Source: Epiperipatus broadwayi (taxonomy: Eukaryota; Onychophora; Udeonychophora; Euonychophora; Peripatidae). Taken from it: a DNA stretch of 64,000 nucleotides. Under the pieces are notes generated by a model. That model was not told where the DNA came from. It saw only the letters and a list, made by a program, of their open reading frames with translations, and made no database searches. The DNA lies in assembly GCA_028023455.1 (NCBI GenBank), contig JAQFVV010012496.1:372001-436000 (forward strand), read 5' to 3'. Made by a program: the position numbers and the translations under genes. Shown here in pieces: positions 56,280 through 64,000 of the stretch; within the stretch, counting starts at the first letter, position 1, and each line of letters begins with the position of its first letter.

Positions 56280-57060
56280 TGTAACTAATAAATTGTACAT
56301 ATTAATTGTTGAGTAGTTGTCATCGTTTGTCTGTTGGTTTGGAACCGAACCTATAAGCCTAATCATATATAACAATTCCTTTAACACCAAATTAATCTTG
56401 AATAAAAAAGCAGTACCTTTAAGCATAAGAAATATGCAAAAACATATTAAATTCAATGGACCCTCATTGCATAAACATTTCTACATTTTGTCTCCAGAGA
56501 GCCATTAATGAAATGACTAAACTAATTAGTTTCTTCCCAAGTGTTAATAGTGTCATTCCTGTTAACCCTATTGACACTCCATCACCTATTAACAATAATT
56601 TCATTAAAACGTTAATAATTCTCATAAGTAAACCCACTACTCTCTCATTCAATCTATTTCTAAATAAAATTAATTATTGACAAACATATGAAACTGAAAA
56701 TAATAATAATAGTATATTAAATAATAGTCAATATTTCTTGTTAGTTATAACAAAGTTTAGATATTGGCACCTAGAATCCAAATATCTGAATTTCTTAATA
56801 AAAATAAATGTCAAAGCCCTTTCTACTTAATTGTTTTCTCTTCTCCAAGCAATACTTAACTAATGTAGATCCATTATGTACCCTCTAACATAAAAATGAA
56901 GAAATATTGGAACATTTTCTTATGGATAGTTCCTCATTTCTTCCTTGTTGACTGTTATTACTAATATGATTCATTCAAGCTCACTAACAATCAACATCTT
57001 CATAAAAATATACAAAGTGGTACTTTTCCCAATATAAGAACACTCCATCCTTTTCAGACT
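56280..57060 (+). pseudogene. LINE ORF2 C-terminal remnant
   Basis: At about 56871-56940 one frame reads DPLCTL, stop, HKNEEILEHFLMD, matching the zinc-knuckle spacing C-x2-C-x7-H-x4-C, with the second and last Cys mutated. Upstream frames (FGTEPISLIIYNN, KAVPLSIRNMQKHIK, INEMTKLISFF) read as broken coding sequence. Clade not determined. Confidence 0.4.
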
Positions 57061-57304
57061 CTGGTTCATAAGATGTTATCTAAGTTTTAATGCACACATC
57101 TCGCAATACTAAATCACTTTTTCTAAAAAAAGATAAATAGAATTAAGACCAGAGAACAAACCCATATATTAGCTGATATTTTTTCAATTACATGGAATGT
57201 GATCTCATTAACAATAACCCAGTGACTTGGCTATTGAATATGCTAATTAATATGCATTAAATGTATATTGATTATTGCTCAATTATATTAACATCTATTT
57301 TATT
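57061..57304. other. Unassigned stretch
   Basis: Nothing recognised. Confidence 0.4.
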
Positions 57305-57460
57305 GAAACAGGTGCAAAACTATTTCCATACAGTAGTGCCACTCAGTGCAAGCCAGAGTAATCAATGGATGCCAGAAGGCACTACTGTATGAAGAGAGTT
57401 TTGTCTGTTTTAATATCAGTTATGAGTAAGCATAAGAAATAGTGATCATGTGATCTATCT
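57305..57460. repeat. Family C mini fold-back (C12)
   Basis: aggtgcaaaactatttccatacagtagtgccactcag, gtaatcaatggatgccagaaggc, then directly the complement cactactgtatgaagag and the tail taagaaatagtgatcatgtgatc. Ribozyme deleted. Confidence 0.65.
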
Positions 57461-57996
57461 TACTGCTTTTCTACTTGAAATTTCTTTTGTTTCAATAGGA
57501 CTTGTTAATAATCTCCAATGTATCTAATAAACGTAATAAAGTTAATTTAAAACTAAATGTATTTTTAAAAGAGTAACCTAAAAAAATCAAATCATTGATT
57601 GATTATTCTAGAAAAATGCTATTTATACGATCGTCAATGCGTTATGATCTAATTTTTTATATTTGTAGTACTGTATATAATTTCTTTTAATTTTATTTCT
57701 TACAGGCACTTTTCATCTTTTATGTTTTTTTTAAAAAAAATCCTATACTGAGTTAATGCTTTTGTTTATCTAGCTTCACTTTCTGCTAAAATTTTAATCT
57801 TTCAAATAATAATCCATTTCTGGATTCAATTATAATTTAGAGAAATTTCGTCTTACGAGGTACAACTTTATAATGGTAAAAAGCTTCAGTTCTAATAATA
57901 TTTATTTTAGCAAGTGTATTTGTTATACCCATTGATTTGCTATGTCCCATTATGTCACCATAATTTTTTTTTTTAAATAAAATTTATTTGATTAAA
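57461..57996. other. Unassigned AT-rich stretch
   Basis: Nothing recognised. Confidence 0.4.
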
Positions 57997-57997
57997 G

Positions 57998-58332
57998 CAC
58001 CGGTTCGCAATCTGTGGGTCACGACTCCCCAAGGGGTCGCAAAAAATTGTTGGGAGTCGTAAAAGTTTTGAGATGTTCTCATGTTGGATAATATGCAGTT
58101 TTTTCAAAGATCTTATATTAAATCATATGTACTGAAAAATAATATAAAATATATATATATATTTGTATGTGATAAAACGACTCTTATTTTTACTATCCTT
58201 ATATGCTTATAATAGGATGGTAACAACATATAATGGGTTGCATAAAATTTCAGTCTGAGTATAGAGGCTGCAAGTGCGCTGCCTAAAATTTCAACCTGAA
58301 TATAGGGAGGTAAAAAGGTTGAGCACGACTGC
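57998..58332. mobile_element. hAT-type MITE
   Basis: The left end caccggttcgcaatct and the complement of the right end cagtcgtgctcaacct both fit the hAT terminal pattern CAGYGGTTCNCAANCT. Next to the left end is ctgtgggtcacgactcc / ggggtcgcaa, typical of these MITEs. The flanks gattaaag and cactaaac are only a weak 8-bp match. A second copy lies at 59709-60430. Confidence 0.65.
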
Positions 58333-58671
58333 ACTAAACCATTGCTTAAGCTAGGGGCCTTTATTACAAAGGATCTTACAAATTTTTTAACGGTGTACAG
58401 TGTTTGATTAATTTAATTTCAAGAAAAGAGAGTAATAAGATTTCAATTTTTTTCTTTCTGATATACTATTTCACTAATTATATTATATAACTTTGTTTAA
58501 TTTTATTAGCCGAAACATAATTTTATAAATGATTTTAAACTAATAAATGTTTAAATCATTTATAAAGTAATATATATTTGAAAGGACTACTTTTATAAAT
58601 AAAAAATTTTAATTATACAAAGTATTATATATTTTAAAATATTTGTTAATTAAATAAACTTAACACTTTAG
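58333..58671. other. Unassigned AT-rich stretch
   Basis: Nothing recognised; it ends exactly where the satellite begins. Confidence 0.4.
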
Positions 58672-59708
58672 TATGTGATGTGATGTATTTTGGCTTCTCC
58701 TTAAACGAAGTCAAAAATATCTCAGCAATTATGCCCAGATAAACCTGTTATCCACTTTATTTTCCATTGCCCACTCTAAGTCTTCTCATATTCTGCCCCA
58801 TCCCAGTTCCACAACATAATATTTGTGTCAATTCTATAACCTTTATATGTGATGTGATGTATTTGGCTTCTCCTTAAACGAAGTCAAAAATATCTCAGCA
58901 ACTATGCCCAGATAAACCTGTTATCCACTTTATTTTCCATTGCCCACTCTAAGTGTTCTCATATTCTGCCCCATCCCAGTTCCACAACATAATATTTGTC
59001 AATTCTATAACCTTTATATGTGATGTGATGTATTTGGCTTCTCCTTAAACGAAGTCAAAAATATCTCAGCAACTATGCCCAGATAAACCTGGTATCCACT
59101 TTATTTTCCATTCCCCACTCTAAGTCTTCTCATATTCTGCCCCATCCCAGTTCCACAACATAATATTTGTCAATTCTATAACCTTTATATGTGATGTGAT
59201 GTATTTGGCTTCTCCTTAAACGAAGTCAAAAATATCTCAGCAATTATGCCCAGATAAACCTGTTATCCACTTTATTTTCCATTCCCCACTCTAAGTCTTC
59301 TCATATTCTGCCCCATCCCAGTTCCACAACATAATATTTGTCAATTCTATAACCTTTATATGTGATGTGATGTATTTGGCTTCTCCTTAAACTAAGTCAA
59401 AAATATCTCAGCAACTATGCCCAGATAAACCTGTTATCCACTTTATTTTCCATTCCCCACTCTAAGTCTTCTCATATTCTGCCCCATCCCAGTTCCACAA
59501 CATAATATTTGTCAATTCTATAACCTTTATATGTGATGTGATGTATTTGGCTTCTCCTTAAACGAAGTCAAAAATATCTCAGCAACTATGCCCAGATAAA
59601 CCTGTTATCCACTTTATTTTCCATTCCCCACTCTAAGTCTTCTCATATTCTGCCCCATCCCAGTTCCACAACATAATATTTGTCAATTCTATAACCTTTA
59701 TATGTGAT
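58672..59708 (-). repeat. Six-copy 171-bp satellite derived from a LINE 3' end
   Basis: Units begin tatgtgatgtgatgtattt at about 58672, 58846, 59018, 59188, 59359 and 59530, with periods of 170-174 bp. Copies differ at only a few positions, for instance cattgccc/cattcccc and aacgaag/aactaag. In reverse complement the unit aligns to 14563-14740, the last ~172 bp of the LINE: attaaggc, gagttgacaaa, atgttgtggaa, tgggatgg, gcaggatatgg, and the terminal catcacatcaca. So the array is a tandem expansion of a retrotransposon tail. Confidence 0.9.
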
Positions 59709-60437
59709 GTGCTACTGGGTTGTGACCTCTCAGGGATCACAGAAAAATTGTTGGGGGTTGTGAAAAAAGAAGTTCTCATGTTGGATATTTGAAAACACAA
59801 AAATCTAAATACTATTAAAAATATATGCAAATTGCTCAACTCAATATTTTGTGTCTGATTACGTTTGAGTTTAAACACTTCTTTCTTTATATTCCAATTC
59901 GCTTTGTATAAACAATATATCATACTGATATTTCGCTTATATTTCTCTCATTTGTCTTGTTCTCAGAGTTTGTTCTTTTTACTAGTATCTTCCTAAACTT
60001 GGTTGGTACTTAAATGTACTCATTTTTCTTAAAACAGGCTAAAAAAGTTGTAATATCTATAAATCAATAGATCTATTAAGAAACAAATATTATTATATAT
60101 TTATCATATTTATTTTTTGTCACAAGGTTTACTCTGTTTCTCATTTGTAAGTTCAGGACAGAATTAAAATTTTTAATGGATAAATGGGTAATAAAAAACC
60201 ACAACAAGATATCAAAAAAAAAAAAAAAAACATTCAGAAAATGATAAAGATAGTAGCAAGAAAGAAGATATATATTTGTAGCAAAAAAGAAGATGTATAT
60301 TTGTAGCAAGGAAGAAGATATGTATTTGTATGTGGTAAAATGACTTTTATTATTACTAACCTTATATATTTATAATAGGATGACAACATATAATTGGGTT
60401 GCATAAAATTTCCGTCTGTGTGTGAGTGTTGCATGTA
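59709..60437. mobile_element. hAT-type MITE, second copy, truncated
   Basis: From ctactgggttgtgacctctcagggatcac it parallels 58009-58100 (aaaaattgttgggagtcgt, gttctcatgttggat). At 60335-60420 it parallels 58168-58255 (ttataataggatggtaacaac, ggttgcataaaatttc). The middle holds unrelated sequence. The right terminus may be cagtttgcacatcactg at 61289-61305, beyond the family R array. Confidence 0.55.
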
Positions 60438-60736
60438 TAAAGTGTGGAAGTGTTTATTATATCTATAAAGATATTACATAAGGGACAGAGAACGGTGAAT
60501 AACTCCGTGTGTGTAAATTTTAAAAATCAGATATATTAATCTTTAACTGAGGTTTAACGTTTATATCTGTGCTAGAGATAATCTCTAGTTTCGAAAATGA
60601 TTAGTAATAATCATTAGTGTATTTATCTGAAATGGATGACGTCAAAGTTGTGAGTGGAGGGAATTTGACAATGGTAAATGAAAATGCAACAATTTACTCT
60701 AGATAAATACTTTGCATGTAATAGAGATGTATAAGA

Positions 60737-60805
60737 GAGATAGTGATCTGGGCCAACTGATGACTGCTGGTTCAGCACAAAATGCATCTTGGGGGTCATT
60801 TGTCT
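60737..60805 (+). ncRNA. Type I hammerhead ribozyme, one core change (R5a)
   Basis: GTGATC..CCAA, CTGATGA (60757), stem II CTGCTG/CAGCAC with a closing mismatch, AAAA for GAAA, ATGCATC, TTGG..GGTCATTTGTC. Confidence 0.65.
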
Positions 60806-61151
60806 TTTATTATATCTTTAGTTATATGAATTTAAAAAGAATGGAAGTATGGAGGTGTTTATTATATCTATAAATATATTACATTATTACATACAGGGAC
60901 AGAGAAAGGTGAATAACTCTGTGTTTGTAAATTTTAAAAATCAGATATATTAATCTTTAACTGAGTTTTAAAGTTTATAACTGTGCTAGAGATAATCTCT
61001 AGTTTCGAAAATGATTAGTAATAATCATTAGTGTATTTATATGAAATGGATGGCGTCAAAGTTGTGAGTGGAGGAAGTTTGACAATGGTAAATGAAAATG
61101 TAACAATTTACTCTAGGTAAATACTTTGCATATAATAGAGATATATATGAG

Positions 61152-61220
61152 AGATAGTGACTTGGGCCAACTCATGAGTGCTGGTTCAGCACGAAATGCA
61201 TCTTGGGGTCATTTGTCTTT
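61152..61220 (+). ncRNA. Type I hammerhead ribozyme, one core change (R5b)
   Basis: GTGAC..CCAA, CTCATGA (61171; G5 to C), a perfect 6-bp stem II GTGCTG/CAGCAC with GTT loop, GAAA intact, ATGCATC, TTGG..GGTCATTTGTC. Everything except G5 is canonical. Confidence 0.7.
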
Positions 61221-61290
61221 TATGATATCTTTATTTATATGAATTTAAAAAGAATTGGGGAAGTGTGGAGGTGTTTATTATATCTATAAA

Positions 61291-61661
61291 CAGTTTGCAC
61301 ATCACTGCTTTAATATATAAGCATGTTATCAATATTAACAATAATAAGTAGTCAAACGGAAGTACGTAGTTTTGGAGACAAGCTTCTTTTGTAAATGATA
61401 TACTTATTTAGCAGTTTAGATAAAGAATAAATACTGTAATAAAAATTGGGCTTACTTAAAATAAAAATATTTGCCTACATTAGGATAAAAATCACTCAAG
61501 TTCACCTGAAAGCTATTATGATAAATATTTTAATTAGTTGCTATGAAATGTGAAATTCTTTGTTAAAATACATTTTTATTAATGGTTTAATTGGTTAAGA
61601 GTAAACCAGCTTTTAAATTGCACATTACATGTCAAAAAATATCCGTCTAAATTCTTTTACT
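61291..61661. other. Unassigned, starts with possible hAT terminus
   Basis: cagtttgcacatcactg at 61289-61305 reads CAGTGATGTGCAAACTG on the other strand, a hAT-like terminus. The remainder is unassigned. Confidence 0.4.
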
Positions 61662-61847
61662 CAGTGGCTCTCAACTTTCCTAATGCCGTGACCCTTTAAT
61701 ACAGTTCCTTATGTTGTGGTTACCCCCAACCTGTAATTTTGCTACTGTTATGAATCAAAAATATGCATTTTCTAATAGTTAGGCAACCCTTGTGAAAGGG
61801 TTGTTTGACCCTCAAATGGGTCATAACCCACAGGTTGAGAATCACAG
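61662..61847 (+). mobile_element. SPIN-family hAT MITE
   Basis: The left terminus cagtggctctcaactttcc is followed by taatgccgtgaccctttaat, acagttccttatgttgtgg, ttacccccaac, ctgtaattttgctactgtta and tgaatc. Then come cccttgtgaaagggttg, gaccctcaaatgggtc and the right end caggttgagaatcacag. This is recognisably the non-autonomous SPIN / URR1-like MITE known from mammals and other tetrapods. A ~30-bp internal deletion removes the section between ccccaac and ctgtaatttt. Length is about 186 bp. Target duplication not clear. Confidence 0.85.
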
Positions 61848-62100
61848 TTTTGGAGGAACAATGAAAGTAAAGTGCATTGGCCTCCAGATTTCCAACAATA
61901 TGGGTGTTTGAATGGTTTTTATCCTTATTTATTCTGCAGAAAAAAATACTTATCCCATTTACTACAATAAGGGATAGTTAATACAATCAGCTTTAGGCCA
62001 CAGTTGCATGAAATAAAAGTTCTAAGCCTGAAAAATAAAATAACCATGGCTATATTCATACCCAGGTCATATGTATGGTAAATTACTAATATGTTATGAT
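61848..62100. other. Unassigned stretch
   Basis: Nothing recognised. Confidence 0.4.
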
Positions 62101-64000
62101 ATATGTGCCCTTTGTGGGCCCCTATGTGGCTCGTTATTTTAATTAGTTTGCTGTGTTTTTTTTACCAGGTTAGTTTGGTTTGGGAAAGGGTGTTTGGGGG
62201 TCAGGGGGTTGGGAAAGCCTGATAGTTATATGTTAAGTAAGTAAGTGTTAAATTAATCTTTGGAGTTTTTATAGTGATTAATTTTTATAATGAAAGAGTT
62301 ATATTTGTTTTATATACTTGTTTTTAAAATTGTTCATTTTGTTTTTTTAAAATTTTTTTTTAAAAAGTTGGTTTTTGTGTTGGGGAAGGTTCGTGGTTTT
62401 TTAGTTGCAATTTTAAATGTAAATATAAAATGGCGGAAAAAAGGTGATTCGTTAAAAGAAAAAGACAAAAAGCGTGTTTAAAATATCTTAAAAGAAAGGA
62501 AAAGAGAGTTTTAAAGTTATGGTTAAAGTAGATAATAGGTTATATTAAGTTTATGCTGTGGAATGGGGTTTCCCGGGGGGTTTGTAAAGGGGGGGGGGGG
62601 GGAGGGAAATTCCTTTTAAAGGGTTTAGTTCGCAAAGTATTATATTCCATTGGCCATGCATTACATCAACGCTAGGTAATGGGCTTAAAAATTAAGTAGG
62701 GCGGTGGTATTTGGTTTGTTAGTTTTGGTTGGTTGATAGTTGGTGTGTATTAGTTTGGCTTGGTTAAGCATTTTATGTTAAAGCAACTAGGCGTCTAATA
62801 AAATTAATTAGGAATCCTCTTATTTTTTTGTATTTTTTTTTAATTTTTTGTGTTTTTTTTTTAAAATTTTAAAAGGGGAGGGTTTTTTTTTTACAAGAGT
62901 ATTAGTTTATTTAGGGGGGGTTGAGGATGTGTTTTAGCTTTGTTGTGGTTAATATAAATTGTTATGTGTGTTATACTAAAGGGTTTTCGGCGGTTTTTGT
63001 CGAGTGGTTTTTTTTTTTTTAGTGAGTTATTTGATTTGTTGGGGTTATTGTTTTCTGTATTTTTTTTTTTTAAAATTGGCTCCGAGTAGTAATTGGGTAG
63101 GAGGGAGTAAAATTTAGTAAAATTTTTTTATCTAAAGAGGTATTTTAAAATTTGGTAGTTAAAGAATATATATCTATATTTTTTCTGGAATATTATTACA
63201 TATTTTGTTGTTGTATTGTTTTTTATTTCACTTTTGTTTAAATTTTTAAAATTTAATCAAAATATTATTTATTAACATTTAGAATTATTAGTGGAAGTAA
63301 ATAAAAAATTTATTATTATTTTTTATTTTTTTTGGTTTATTTTATGTAATAAGTTATTTGTTAAAGTTGGTAAATAAATTTGTTAAGTTGTTTTAAAATG
63401 TGTCAAATCATTATTTTAAAGATTTAAAAGTAATTTAATAAATAATATTTGAAATATGAATTTATTATTATTATTTTTAGAAAAAAAAATATTTCTTATA
63501 ATTATAAAATTGATTGAAAAATATATATATAATTAAATATTATATAATATAAGGTATAATATATTTATAAGATTGTTAAATTATAAGAATTTATATATTT
63601 AAAATTAAGATACTATATGGAAATGAAAGAATTATATGATTATTATTTTTTAATGATTAATAATATAAAATAGATAAGATTAATTATACATAAAGATTAT
63701 TTTTTAGTTAGTGTATTGGAGTAAGTTAGGTGTATTTAGGTTTGTATTAATCTTATCATTCTATTGAGAATTATTATTATTTAAGATAATTAGAAGAATG
63801 AGATTATTTAATTATATTTTTAAAAAGATGAGATTTATTTATTTATTATTATGAAAGGATTATTATAAAAAATAAGATGTAGATGTATAATGAAATAATA
63901 AAGATGTAATATATTTATGCATTGAGATATTTGGAAGAATTGTAATTAAATTATAAATTTAACTTCTTAAGTCTCATGATTTTAGTAAATATTATTAATT
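62101..64000. other. Compositionally distinct, C-depleted terminal region
   Basis: Composition changes sharply. Bases 62110-63110 are rich in G and T, with a 14-base G run at 62589-62602 and repeated T runs. From about 63120 the sequence is A/T with scattered G and almost no C; my hand count for 63241-64000 gives about 15 C against about 83 G. No reading frame is convincing (63 codons at 62290-62481). None of the repeat families above occurs here. Origin unknown. Confidence 0.6.

Larger units (their letters stand above)
60441..61290 (+). repeat. Family R retrozyme-like dimer array (R5)
   Basis: The block aagtgtggaagtgtttattatatctata starts at about 60440, 60847 and 61262. So two complete units of ~407 and ~415 bp are bounded at both ends by the same ~27-bp phrase. 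Each unit carries, in order, gtgaataactc, gatatattaatctttaactgag, tctctagtttcgaaaatgattag, atggatggcgtcaaagttgtgagtgg, and a hammerhead. The array appears to sit within the hAT MITE. Best preserved family R locus in the window. Confidence 0.75.

Noticed and set aside
58672-59708. Alpha-satellite (171-bp period)
   Set aside because: The period coincides but the sequence aligns to a local LINE 3' end, not to primate alpha satellite.
59633-59923. 96-codon minus-strand ORF ending in a LINE-like peptide
   Set aside because: Its last third is the satellite unit read in the LINE frame and the rest lies in the hAT MITE; not a gene.
62620-62830. Mitochondrial rRNA insertion
   Set aside because: The composition is suggestive, but I could not match any conserved rRNA segment with confidence.

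Overview
The window looks like intergenic or intronic DNA of an invertebrate animal. It is very A+T-rich (roughly 70% by eye), has no long open reading frame, and is packed with decayed eukaryotic transposons: hAT and RTE/LINE remnants, tRNA-derived SINEs and fold-back repeats. A SPIN-type hAT MITE at 61662-61847, together with many hammerhead-ribozyme repeats, would fit a lophotrochozoan such as a pulmonate snail. That is a guess, not a demonstration. I see no bacterial-type genes, no operons and no confidently complete protein-coding gene.

The most striking content is a set of interspersed repeats that carry type I hammerhead ribozyme cores (CUGANGA, stem II, GAAA, cleavage triplet NUH, and a stem I with an internal loop). 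Three unrelated families show it. Family R has units of about 360-415 bp in short head-to-tail arrays, like retrozymes (6480-7570, 18290-18725, 54620-55205, 60441-61290). Family A has a unit of about 470 bp, found as tandem direct copies (9061-9775), solo copies and long fold-backs (35425-36085, 52374-53085), with a tRNA-like B box near one end. Families C and B are fold-backs with an unrelated sequence but the same ribozyme layout; the best cores are 53458-53516 and 23431-23493. In all of them stem III is only 3-4 bp and self-complementary (ATGCAT, ATGTACAT, ACTAGT, ACCGGT), as expected of hammerheads that act as dimers. One family C copy is flanked by a 14-bp direct repeat, which suggests target-primed retroposition (Penelope-like or SINE-like) rather than cut-and-paste. 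Families D and E carry looser hammerhead-like cores.

The other layer is ordinary decay: a LINE 3' end with a CCHC-like zinc knuckle (about 13990-14740), whose last ~172 bp has been amplified elsewhere into a six-copy, 171-bp satellite in the opposite orientation (58672-59708); an RTE-clade element in two blocks (30720-31100, 32192-32778); a ZBED5/GTF2IRD2-like hAT transposase in two blocks (24648-24995, 29215-30236); six tRNA-derived SINEs; a tandem array of tRNA-like units (5560-6200); and several palindromic MITE-like hairpins.

The best hints of host genes are a promoter-like segment with two CCAAT boxes and a palindromic AAGATGG element ahead of a short basic reading frame (22690-22975), and a cysteine-rich reading frame at 43271-43477. 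Both are tentative. The last ~1.9 kb (62100-64000) has a different composition, G/T-rich and almost free of C, and I cannot explain it.
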